Of a stretch of DNA of 8,270 bases, positions 1-5,785 are shown piece by piece. A model generated the notes under the pieces. That model searched no databases, was not told the origin of the DNA, and saw nothing but the letters and a program-made list of their open reading frames with translations. The DNA is from Candidatus Uhrbacteria bacterium (GTDB lineage Bacteria > Patescibacteriota > Patescibacteriia > UBA9934 > UBA11717): contig DOMJ01000038.1 in NCBI GenBank assembly GCA_003509895.1, forward strand, positions 1 through 8,270, given 5' to 3'. Position numbers and translations under genes: made by a program. Position 1 is the first letter of the stretch. The number at the start of each line of letters is the position of its first letter.

Positions 1-9
1 CGTGGTTTT

Positions 10-31
10 TGTTTGCGTGAGGGCGCAAACA
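10..31. promoter_or_regulatory. Operator-like inverted repeat upstream of the orphan gene
   Basis: Two perfect 8-base arms, TGTTTGCG (10-17) and CGCAAACA (24-31), flank a 6-base spacer. The repeat lies just upstream of the predicted -10 element at 45-50, about where a regulator or the upstream contacts of RNA polymerase would sit. It is not followed by a T-run on either strand, so it does not look like a terminator. The GTTTG core recurs in a second inverted repeat at 53-68, which suggests a paired protein-binding site. The symmetry is seen directly; the operator role is inferred. Confidence 0.4.
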
Positions 32-41
32 GGTGTGTCTG

Positions 42-50
42 TGGTAAAAT
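42..50 (+). promoter_or_regulatory. Extended -10 promoter for the 78-905 gene
   Basis: TGG followed by TAAAAT matches the extended -10 pattern TGnTATAAT with one mismatch in the hexamer. No good -35 hexamer lies 16-18 bases upstream, which fits an extended -10 promoter. The predicted start of transcription is near 56-58, giving a leader of about 21 bases before the ATG at 78. That leader has no Shine-Dalgarno sequence. Confidence 0.5.
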
Positions 51-52
51 TA

Positions 53-68
53 GTTTGTAAACACAAAC
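53..68. promoter_or_regulatory. Second inverted repeat over the predicted transcription start
   Basis: GTTTGT (53-58) and ACAAAC (63-68) are perfect 6-base arms around a 4-base spacer. The repeat covers the predicted transcription start and shares the GTTTG core of the repeat at 10-31. It could be a second operator half, or a small hairpin at the 5' end of the mRNA just ahead of the start codon. Confidence 0.35.
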
Positions 69-77
69 CGTAACCCT

Positions 78-905
78 ATGATTGACAGGTTATCTCTCCC
101 CATCGTAGAAAATCGCGGAGAAAAAGATCCTTCTACCAGCATCTTTACAAGGCAAGAGATCATTGCACCAAAAGACTTCGTTTCTGTATTTCATGAAACC
201 TCCCCCCAGAGGCTACAGGATATTGACGCGTATGGTTTACACTTTGATGTTGAAGTGAGAAATTTTTCCAATCCGACATTAATCAGCGCCTTTAATGACA
301 TCCTTAACAAGGCCAGACCCGAATGGGCAAAACAAGCAAAACTCGATCGGGGTCAGGTTCTCTTTGCCTATCCAAATTTAGAACTTGGTCACGGTATGGG
401 CGGTCTTGCAGACGAACGTTTCAACGATAAAAAACACATTGCCACTTTTGAAACAATACAAAAATACAATCCCGAAGACCTACAGAAGCATGGGATCACA
501 ACCTGGGAGGAGTATCGTGATTACGTCATTTCTGAAATTCAGCAAAGTAAAAAAACGCAAGGAGCACTTTTGGAGCTCAAGGTTGATCCAACGACTTCTT
601 TTGTTGGTGACTTGAAGCTCATTGAAGATGCCAGATTTTTTGCCGATCGTACTCTCCGCGAACAAGCTCTTACCAACTACTGGCTATCTGTTATTGCATT
701 TACGGATTTTCAAAAGTGGTACAAAATTCCTACGGAAAACGAACAAGGGATAGACGAGGAGTTACGCGACCCGAGCGGTTGGGGCGGACGAGGATATATG
801 GCAATCAAGGGAGCACCCGCCCATCTGCCGGACGCAATCGTTACGGCGGAAATCATGATCCCGCAGGATATTCCACAGGAACACATTCGCGTTGTTGCAA
901 GTTAG
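78..905 (+). CDS. Uncharacterised protein with weak ADP-ribosyltransferase-like features
   Basis: I do not recognise this 275-residue protein as a named family. It has no signal peptide and no membrane segment, so it is probably cytoplasmic. Residues 37-54 (VFHETSPQRLQDIDAYGL) resemble the first strand and helix of ADP-ribosyltransferase (ART)-fold proteins, where an H-x-T-S stretch is followed by an 'I..GL' turn. Residues 162-178 (LLELKVDP then FVGD) and 257-270 (AEIMIPQDIPQEHI) resemble the later core strands; the last is like the 'E-(V/I)-L-(V/I)-P..IP...I' strand that carries the catalytic Glu in DarT-like enzymes. On that reading H39 and E258 would be the key residues. The ATG at 78 is the only usable start, because an in-frame TAG lies at 51-53. 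The gene stands alone, converges on the minus-strand operon, and has its own promoter and inverted repeats. The reading frame is solid; the fold is a tentative pattern match, and a non-catalytic or unrelated fold is possible. Confidence 0.8.
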   Translation: MIDRLSLPIVENRGEKDPSTSIFTRQEIIAPKDFVSVFHETSPQRLQDIDAYGLHFDVEVRNFSNPTLISAFNDILNKARPEWAKQAKLDRGQVLFAYPNLELGHGMGGLADERFNDKKHIATFETIQKYNPEDLQKHGITTWEEYRDYVISEIQQSKKTQGALLELKVDPTTSFVGDLKLIEDARFFADRTLREQALTNYWLSVIAFTDFQKWYKIPTENEQGIDEELRDPSGWGGRGYMAIKGAPAHLPDAIVTAEIMIPQDIPQEHIRVVAS

Positions 906-1073
906 GCGCAGGAGAGAAAAACCAAAAAATGAAGCGCCGCCCACCGAGATGCTCTGGTAAACGACTCGTGGTGGATGACGAAAAGATTCAGGATTACGAT
1001 CGTATGACTACGACACGGTTTTTCTTGTATCTTCGATTCAGGATTCAAGACCTAACCCCATTTGGACCCTCGT
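906..1073. other. Convergent intergenic gap with no gene seen
   Basis: This gap separates the 3' ends of the orphan gene and the CNNM gene. It contains an imperfect hairpin (CCACCGAG at 941-948 with CTCG at 965-968 and GTGG at 971-974), a 10-base palindrome TACGATCGTA (995-1004) and an 11-base direct repeat. None of the hairpins is followed at the proper distance by a T-run, so I see no convincing intrinsic terminator for either gene. Confidence 0.5.
985..1045. repeat. Direct repeat of 11 bases in the convergent gap
   Basis: GATTCAGGATT occurs at 985-995 and again at 1035-1045, exactly 50 bases apart. The flanks differ. An 11-base match is unlikely by chance in so short a gap, but no function is evident. 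Confidence 0.4.
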
Positions 1074-2060
1074 TTATTTCCGGCGCTTGGCGAGCTCGCG
1101 CATATCAATATGCCTATCAAACTCATCTACAATCTCCACGCCCACAATCTCCTCAATAATATCTTCCACGGAAATAAGTCCTACCAAGGCATCCTCATTA
1201 TTTAACACAATAAACAAGTGATGCCGGGTTTTAATAAAAGCATTTAACACATCGTCCAGTTTAGACGACGCGTGTACACCATAGACTGTTTTATCTACAA
1301 ACGCCTTGACTGTCTTGCCCGTAAGTTTACGACCCAATAAATCTTTTACGTACAAAATTCCCAAAATATCCTTACTGCCTTCACTGTACACCGGGTAACG
1401 AGAATGTCCGGCTTCGCGCAACTGTTTTAAAAACGCCGGCGTCAGAGGTTGATTCTCCTCCAAGAGCATCACAACCGCACGCGGCGTCATCACATCGCCA
1501 ACCATCTTATTGGAATACGTCAACGCTCCTTTTATAATTCTCTCTTCATCCGCATCAATATCACTCTGGTGAGAATCTTCATGTTCTTCTATCACTTTCA
1601 GGAGTTCATGACGAGAATAAACAGACGGCAACTCCTCCCCCAAAATTTTGTCTAATCCCCATGCAATCGGCCCTGCGACCGGGTAAAAAAGGACAAACAG
1701 GATTCTTACAATCCATGCCGTTCTTGCGCCAAATGCCATCGCGTAGCGTGAAATGATCGCCTGTGGAAGAATCTCTCCGAACAAAAAAATAAGACCCGTT
1801 GCGAGCACGCTCGCCAAAACGCCACTTGCGATGGATCCAAGAAAAATCGCCAAGATCGCATTCACCGCCACATTTCCAAGGAGAAGCGTTGTGAGCAACA
1901 AATTCCCACGTACACGCAACGGGAGAACAATACGGGCTCGCGCATCTTTCAACGCTGCCTTGCGCTTTAAATCGTGAACATCCAAACTCATCAACCCAAG
2001 CGTCAATCCGGAAAACAAAGCAGAACAAGCCAGCAACAAGAGGGCAATCACGTACACCAT
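1074..2060 (-). CDS. CNNM/CorB-type membrane protein (DUF21 plus CBS pair)
   Basis: A 328-residue inner-membrane protein of the CNNM/CorB (formerly HlyC/CorC) family, whose members are linked to Mg2+ transport or Mg2+ homeostasis. The N-terminal DUF21 membrane domain (about 1-150) shows the family motifs SGLTLGLMSLD (17-27), GNVAVN (62-67) and GEILPQ (95-100), the last close to that of archaeal and animal CNNMs. Two cytosolic CBS domains follow, about 187-242 (VGDVMTPR to GILYVKDLL) and 255-305 (ending GLISVEDIIEEIVG), a pair that binds adenine nucleotides in relatives. The protein ends just after VEIVDEFD (308-315) and lacks the C-terminal CorC_HlyC domain found in many bacterial members. 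The start lies 1 base after the ftsX stop and has no clear Shine-Dalgarno site, so translation is probably coupled to ftsX. Family assignment is firm; transport direction and ion are inferred. Confidence 0.9.
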   Translation of the reverse strand: MVYVIALLLLACSALFSGLTLGLMSLDVHDLKRKAALKDARARIVLPLRVRGNLLLTTLLLGNVAVNAILAIFLGSIASGVLASVLATGLIFLFGEILPQAIISRYAMAFGARTAWIVRILFVLFYPVAGPIAWGLDKILGEELPSVYSRHELLKVIEEHEDSHQSDIDADEERIIKGALTYSNKMVGDVMTPRAVVMLLEENQPLTPAFLKQLREAGHSRYPVYSEGSKDILGILYVKDLLGRKLTGKTVKAFVDKTVYGVHASSKLDDVLNAFIKTRHHLFIVLNNEDALVGLISVEDIIEEIVGVEIVDEFDRHIDMRELAKRRK

Positions 2061-2061
2061 A

Positions 2062-2973
2062 TTACACGCGCAGGTAACGATTCAATGCGAGTGACGATGC
2101 AATAATAGAGAGGATCGCCAAAGCCAAAAACTGACCGCCAAAAATCCAATAGGCGTTTTGCAGATAATAGGAAGAGAGTCCAATATTCTGCTGCTCAAAA
2201 AATTGAGCAAGCTGTGGCTCCATCGCTGTCGCCGTTGGATACACAATCGCAATAGTCATCGCTGTTGCCACAAAGCTAAAAAGAATCCCCTCAATAATAA
2301 ACGGAAGACGCACAAAGTTATTGCTTGCCCCAACAAGCTTCATAATGCCAATCTCCTCCCGATGCGTGTAGATAGAAACACGGATGGAATTGAGTACGAT
2401 CAGCACAGCAATCAATGCAAAGATCCCGGCAAGAATGAGCGCAAAAAATTGTACGCGCTGGGTAAAGGCATCAATGCGTTGAATCACCCGTTCATGATCC
2501 GAAAAATCTTGACTCTCAATAGCACTGCCAAACGTTGGATTTTTGAGAGCTTCTAAAATAAACGCAAAGTCGTCCGTATTGCGAGCGGAAATAATGAGCT
2601 CGCCTCCAAACGGGTTCTGCCCCACCACCTCCAGCGCCTGCAAAATACGTTCATCGTATCGGTGACGCTCGGAAAATCGTCTCAATGCTTCTTCACCACT
2701 CACGTACTCCACACCGGAGACCTGCGACAAGCTCGCTAAGTAGTCCTGCGCACCAAACAGAATATCTTCCGAGGTTCCTTTTTTAAAATAAACAGAAATA
2801 TCTATCTGATCCTCTATACTTTGAATCGCCGCGTCTGTAAGAACATGCAACGTAATCAAAATATTGATCGTGGTAAGCGTTAAAACAAACACCAACACCG
2901 TGGCAAGAGAAAGCCAGATGTTGCGCCAGATGTTTTGCAAGGCAAACTTGGTTGTTCTGTGGAGCGTTCTCAT
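2062..2973 (-). CDS. ftsX: Cell division protein FtsX
   Basis: The 303-residue membrane partner of FtsE. Known FtsEX complexes use ATP hydrolysis to switch on peptidoglycan hydrolases at the septum, directly or through coiled-coil partners. The layout is that of a complete FtsX: a short cytosolic N-terminus, TM1 about 21-43, an extracytoplasmic domain about 44-172, then TM2 (176-198), TM3 (222-247) and TM4 (276-297). The loop after TM2 holds the strongly conserved THREEIGIMKLVGAS (203-217), which meets the ATPase. The ATG overlaps the ftsE stop as ATGA, so the two proteins are probably made in equal amounts. No Shine-Dalgarno sequence precedes the start. No hydrolase gene lies nearby, so the target of the complex cannot be read from this window. 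Confidence 0.95.
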   Translation of the reverse strand: MRTLHRTTKFALQNIWRNIWLSLATVLVFVLTLTTINILITLHVLTDAAIQSIEDQIDISVYFKKGTSEDILFGAQDYLASLSQVSGVEYVSGEEALRRFSERHRYDERILQALEVVGQNPFGGELIISARNTDDFAFILEALKNPTFGSAIESQDFSDHERVIQRIDAFTQRVQFFALILAGIFALIAVLIVLNSIRVSIYTHREEIGIMKLVGASNNFVRLPFIIEGILFSFVATAMTIAIVYPTATAMEPQLAQFFEQQNIGLSSYYLQNAYWIFGGQFLALAILSIIASSLALNRYLRV

Positions 2974-3650
2974 GCCAATGTGTAATTACCAACATGATCT
3001 CTTACCACCGTTCCATCCTTCAGCGTAATCACACGCCCTTTTAGGTGGTTCACAATCGTTTTGTCGTGCGTGACCAAAACAACCGTCGTCCCAAAGTTAT
3101 TGATCTTCCTTAAGAGATCAATAATCTCATGGGCAGTAATCGTGTCCAGGTTTCCTGTTGGCTCATCGGCCACCAAAACTTTTGGCCTATGAACCAACGC
3201 TCGTGCGATGGCAACTCGTTGTTGCTCACCTCCGGACATTTGATGTGGGTATCGTCGTTCTTTCCCTTCCAATCCCACGATACGCATCACCTGTGGAACA
3301 ACTTCGCGAACACGCCTTCGTGCGTCCCCTGCAACCTCAAGTGCAAACGCAATATTTTCGGCGGCCGTTTTTTTGGGCAACAACTTAAAATCCTGATACA
3401 CCACGCCTATTTGCCTTCGAAGAAATGGTACTTGGGCGGATTTAATGGTAGAAATATCCCAGCCACCAATAACGATCTTGCCCTTACTTGGCCGCTCCTC
3501 GGCAATCAAAAGCCGTAAAAGGGTCGTTTTTCCGGTTCCACTTTGCCCAACAATGGAAACAAACTCACCCGGTTCAATATGCAAATTCACGCCATGCAGC
3601 GCATGGACATTGGAATCATAGGATTTGCTAACATTGTGGAGTTTGATCAT
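2970..3650 (-). CDS. ftsE: Cell division ATP-binding protein FtsE
   Basis: A 226-residue ABC ATPase, the usual FtsE length. Visible motifs are Walker A GQSGTGKT (35-42), Q-loop Q86 in VYQDFKLLP, signature MSGGEQQR (138-145, with Met in place of the usual Leu), Walker B VLVADEP (158-164) with catalytic E163, D-loop NLD (167-169) and H-loop H195. VYQDFKLLP is characteristic of FtsE within the ABC superfamily. The frame stays open upstream to an ATG at 3788, but I start at the ATG at 3650. The protein then begins MIKLHNVSKSYD, as family members do, whereas the longer form would run antisense through the tRNA gene and upstream of the predicted promoter. AAGGG lies immediately before the chosen ATG, too close to be a good ribosome-binding site. 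It is first gene of the ftsE-ftsX-CNNM operon. Confidence 0.95.
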   Translation of the reverse strand: MIKLHNVSKSYDSNVHALHGVNLHIEPGEFVSIVGQSGTGKTTLLRLLIAEERPSKGKIVIGGWDISTIKSAQVPFLRRQIGVVYQDFKLLPKKTAAENIAFALEVAGDARRRVREVVPQVMRIVGLEGKERRYPHQMSGGEQQRVAIARALVHRPKVLVADEPTGNLDTITAHEIIDLLRKINNFGTTVVLVTHDKTIVNHLKGRVITLKDGTVVRDHVGNYTLA

Positions 3651-3654
3651 ACCC

Positions 3655-3682
3655 TTGATTTTTTTGAGCCACTTGCTACAAT
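3655..3682 (+). promoter_or_regulatory. Probable tRNA-Thr promoter
   Basis: TTGATT (3655-3660), a 16-base spacer and TACAAT (3677-3682) form a sigma-70-like promoter, and a TGC before the hexamer makes it an extended -10. Transcription would start near 3689, leaving a leader of about 73 bases to be trimmed from the tRNA. A second possible pair, TTGCTA (3673-3678) and TATAAC (3695-3700), also with a 16-base spacer, overlaps it and cannot be excluded. Confidence 0.45.
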
Positions 3683-3692
3683 CTATGCCGCT

Positions 3693-3701
3693 AGTATAAC
3701 A
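3693..3701 (-). promoter_or_regulatory. ftsEX-CNNM operon promoter (extended -10)
   Basis: On the minus strand TGT is followed by TATACT, a good extended -10. Its predicted start near 3686 leaves a leader of about 36 bases before the ftsE ATG at 3650. No good -35 hexamer is visible upstream. It sits face to face with the tRNA promoter, so polymerase footprints at the two sites would overlap. Confidence 0.5.
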
Positions 3702-3761
3702 CAGCAGGGGCGTAGCTCCGTGTACGATTCTTCCCCAATTTTCCCCCACAGAATCCATCTT

Positions 3762-3837
3762 GCCACTGTAGCTCAGCTGGTAGAGCAATGCCTTCGTAAG
3801 GCAGAGGTCAGCGGTTCGACTCCGCTCAGTGGCTCCA
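3762..3837 (+). tRNA. trnT: tRNA-Thr (anticodon CGT), CCA encoded
   Basis: A full cloverleaf can be drawn: acceptor GCCACTG (3762-3768) with CAGTGGC (3827-3833), D arm GCTC/GAGC, anticodon loop TTCGTAA with CGT at 3795-3797, and T arm AGCGG-TTCGACT-CCGCT (3810-3826). Base 3834 (T) is the discriminator, and CCA is encoded at 3835-3837. CGT reads the Thr codon ACG. The outermost anticodon-stem pair is an A-G mismatch. This is the only plus-strand gene between the two minus-strand operons. Confidence 0.96.
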
Positions 3838-3844
3838 GATTACA

Positions 3845-3871
3845 AAAGCGATCTACACAATAGGTCGTTTT
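3845..3871 (+). terminator. Intrinsic terminator of tRNA-Thr
   Basis: An 11-base-pair stem (3845-3855 with 3861-3871) closes a 5-base loop CACAA, and its 3' arm ends in TTTT. Two of its pairs are G-U in plus-strand RNA. In minus-strand RNA these become A-C mismatches, so the hairpin is better for the tRNA than for the convergent parvulin-like gene, whose stop codon is 3 bases away at 3875-3877. The T-run is short and the stem is AU-rich at its base, so strength is uncertain. Confidence 0.55.
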
Positions 3872-3874
3872 CTG

Positions 3875-4846
3875 TTACAGTTGAATATAGTACGTAATAG
3901 TGGCCATGCCTAAACGCTCGTTTAATACGTCATACACGTCTCGCTTGGCAACCGATAATTCCTGCGCATTCACAGAAAAGTCCCCATCCACCGCCTGTTG
4001 TTCCAATACGCGATAAAAGAGAAAACGATCTTCCAGTTCTATGATCGGTGTCAACTCCCCTTTCTTTGTCGCCTGCAATGCCATTTGTGCCTCTTGAGGA
4101 TATTCCTTTATGGGTCGCAGTCCGAGCTCTCCCCCATCGAAGGCGGATAGGCTCCCACTCACCTGTGTTGCCAACTCGGTAAATTGATCCGGACTCCGCG
4201 TGAGCTCTTGGTGCATCTCCTCAATCATCGCGCGTGGGGTTTCTTGTACTTGTTCTGACCATAAAATCACCGCATCCAATGCATGCACTTGCGCTAACGG
4301 CTCAATAACAAATCGTTCAAACTCCTCCGGTGTCCATCTAAATTGCTCATACAGCGCCTCCTCGTAACGAGCTTCGTTTTCATACTGATCAAAAAACATT
4401 TGCTGCACGTACGACGTATTCTCCTGGCTCACCCTTACCTCTAATTCTTTCGCAAGATCTGAAAGGAGCACTTCTTGTATTAACCGATCAGCGACCCGCT
4501 CACGTAAAATCGTCATTGTTGATTCATCCAGGGTGCCTTGTTGTTGATAGAGCTCTGTCCACCCATCTACCATTGATTGATACGTTTGAAAAGAAATACG
4601 TGTTGTATTAACACGAATGGCCGGAATCGGCACGACCCTTCCAAACATATTCAGGAGCTTATCGCCAGCCGGAATCTGGTAGAGAGAGATCATAAACACA
4701 CCCAATAACAGACAAATTCCCAAAAGGAAAATCAAAAAACGACCGCCCCAGAACAAGGCACGACGCACCGGAAGTTGACGAGAAGCGTACAGGTGCTCGG
4801 GTAAAGGCTCCGGACCCACGCGCTCAACTCGTTTTTTTCTGGCCAT
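3875..4846 (-). CDS. Membrane-anchored SurA/PpiC-like protein (parvulin-type)
   Basis: A 323-residue protein with a basic cytosolic N-terminus, one membrane segment (about 31-55) and a large extracytoplasmic part. Residues about 80-200 are helical and charged, like the chaperone region of SurA/PrsA-type proteins. Residues 220-283 match the second half of a parvulin peptidyl-prolyl isomerase: QFTELATQVS, then FDGGELGLRP, then KKGELTPIIE and FLFYRVLE. The usual first parvulin strand (ARHILV-like) is not recognisable, so catalysis is doubtful and a chaperone role is possible. It probably helps fold proteins outside the membrane. I start at the ATG at 4846, which has GGAG 4 bases upstream, rather than at 4906; the longer form adds a 20-residue segment without family character. 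It overlaps the upstream septum gene by 23 bases and is the last gene of its operon. Confidence 0.8.
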   Translation of the reverse strand: MARKKRVERVGPEPLPEHLYASRQLPVRRALFWGGRFLIFLLGICLLLGVFMISLYQIPAGDKLLNMFGRVVPIPAIRVNTTRISFQTYQSMVDGWTELYQQQGTLDESTMTILRERVADRLIQEVLLSDLAKELEVRVSQENTSYVQQMFFDQYENEARYEEALYEQFRWTPEEFERFVIEPLAQVHALDAVILWSEQVQETPRAMIEEMHQELTRSPDQFTELATQVSGSLSAFDGGELGLRPIKEYPQEAQMALQATKKGELTPIIELEDRFLFYRVLEQQAVDGDFSVNAQELSVAKRDVYDVLNERLGMATITYYIQL

Positions 4847-5246
4847 ACATCTCCGGATCAAAAAAATACCAAACCCATTGCTGCAAACGAGAATCCTCCT
4901 GAACAATCACTGTCTCTTGTTGTGCTCCTTCGTCCCCGCCAATGAGTTCGCCCCCTATAAAGACCTGTGTTTCACCGGGACGCTGCAGCCCAAACTTTTC
5001 CCGTGCCTCTTTTTCTAAAAAAGATTCGGTCAGGAGATACTCTTCATAAGAATTGAGGGATCGGTTGCGCTCTTCCAAAGACTGCTTCTCCTGCTCCAAC
5101 AAGGCGATTTCTTTTTGAATAGACGTATTACGAACAAATTCGCGGCCAAAACTCAATGCAAGAAGCAAGAGCAAAGCAATGTTGACAATAAAAAAGAACC
5201 GATACTGTAAGATGCGTCGTAGAGCTTGTAATGGTTGCCGTTTCAT
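4824..5246 (-). CDS. Septum formation initiator family protein (FtsB/DivIC-like)
   Basis: A 140-residue bitopic protein of the FtsB/DivIC family, part of the divisome core that activates septal wall synthesis together with FtsL- and FtsQ-type partners. A basic N-terminus precedes one membrane helix (about 17-33). A coiled coil (about 40-70, rich in E, Q, K and L) follows, then the family signature EKEAREKFGLQRPGETQVFI (78-97). A low-complexity stretch leads to an aromatic tail QQWVWYFFDPEMYG (122-135). The start overlaps the stop of the PH-domain gene as ATGA. FtsB and DivIC cannot be told apart from sequence alone, so no symbol is given. Confidence 0.88.
   Translation of the reverse strand: MKRQPLQALRRILQYRFFFIVNIALLLLLALSFGREFVRNTSIQKEIALLEQEKQSLEERNRSLNSYEEYLLTESFLEKEAREKFGLQRPGETQVFIGGELIGGDEGAQQETVIVQEDSRLQQWVWYFFDPEMYGQKKTS
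4851..4854 (-). promoter_or_regulatory. Ribosome-binding site fixing the parvulin-like start
   Basis: GGAG lies 4 bases before the ATG at 4846, inside the 3' end of the septum gene. It is one of the few Shine-Dalgarno-like sites in the window and supports the shorter start. Confidence 0.5.
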
Positions 5247-5785
5247 GAGGTGGGAGGATCAAGATGAACTCGTTCAAACGTTGTCCTTTTTAATGAAGGT
5301 GCATTGCGTGTTGCGCCCGTCAGCTCCTCTATAATAGCGTGTAATACCTCCGGACGTCGAATCCGCTCAAAATACATGGAAGGAACCACACCTCTGAACA
5401 AGACACGAACAGATCCCAAAGAAAGAAGTGGTTTTAAAAAACCCTGCCTACGGTGAGCAACATCTTGAATCGTATGCAACGGAGCGCTGTTGACACGTCG
5501 ATCAATAGGTCCCAGTTGTCGCAAAGCATAAATACGTTCGTTTGTCAGAACACAGATGGTCCCTCTCCAACGGATCGTGGTTCGCACAATAAAACTCATT
5601 CCCAAACCAACAAAAAAAACAAGCGGTATCAGACCGGCATAGCCGAAAGCCAAAAAGGGAAAAAAGAAAAAAAATGGTGCGATCGTCAATACAACTCCGA
5701 GGCACAACCACGGAAGTTGCGGCAGCAACGATTCGTGCTCAACGTGGAGGATTTGTTCGTTCTCTTTAAGCGGTATGTTCCGCAT
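5243..5785 (-). CDS. Bacterial PH-domain membrane protein (YdbS/YdbT-like)
   Basis: A 180-residue protein with two adjacent membrane segments (about 25-46, with a run of five Phe, and 48-69) followed by a cytosolic bacterial pleckstrin-homology domain (about 72-155). The domain shows the usual pattern of the family: GTICVLTNERIYALR (75-89), a turn GPIDRRV, then PLHTIQDVAHRRQ (102-114) and a strand GSVRVLF. Such proteins are common in bacteria and mostly of unknown function. A role at the membrane near wall synthesis is inferred only from its neighbours. The ATG lies within the 3' end of the Mur ligase gene (20-base overlap) and lacks a Shine-Dalgarno site; no later Met would keep the first membrane helix. 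The last 25 residues are polar and not conserved as far as I can see. Confidence 0.85.
   Translation of the reverse strand: MRNIPLKENEQILHVEHESLLPQLPWLCLGVVLTIAPFFFFFPFLAFGYAGLIPLVFFVGLGMSFIVRTTIRWRGTICVLTNERIYALRQLGPIDRRVNSAPLHTIQDVAHRRQGFLKPLLSLGSVRVLFRGVVPSMYFERIRRPEVLHAIIEELTGATRNAPSLKRTTFERVHLDPPTS

Noticed and set aside
941..974. Imperfect hairpin in the convergent gap as a possible terminator
   Set aside because: It needs a 2-base bulge and has no adjacent T-run on the plus strand; on the minus strand the T-run begins only several bases beyond the stem, after a GC-rich stretch.
1000..1025. TCGTA/TACGA hairpin followed by TTTTTCTT as a terminator for the orphan gene
   Set aside because: The stem has only 5 pairs and is separated from the T-run by CACGG, too weak to call.
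929..1159. Small plus-strand reading frame after the orphan gene, starting MKRRPPRCSG, with AGGAG about 14 bases upstream
   Set aside because: Its second half is antisense to the conserved 3' end of the CNNM gene, the spacing to the AGGAG is too long, and the predicted peptide has no family character.
4847..4906. Longer start for the parvulin-like protein (ATG at 4906)
   Set aside because: The ATG at 4846 has a Shine-Dalgarno site and gives the expected basic N-terminus followed by one membrane helix; the extra 20 residues overlap the septum gene and add nothing recognisable.
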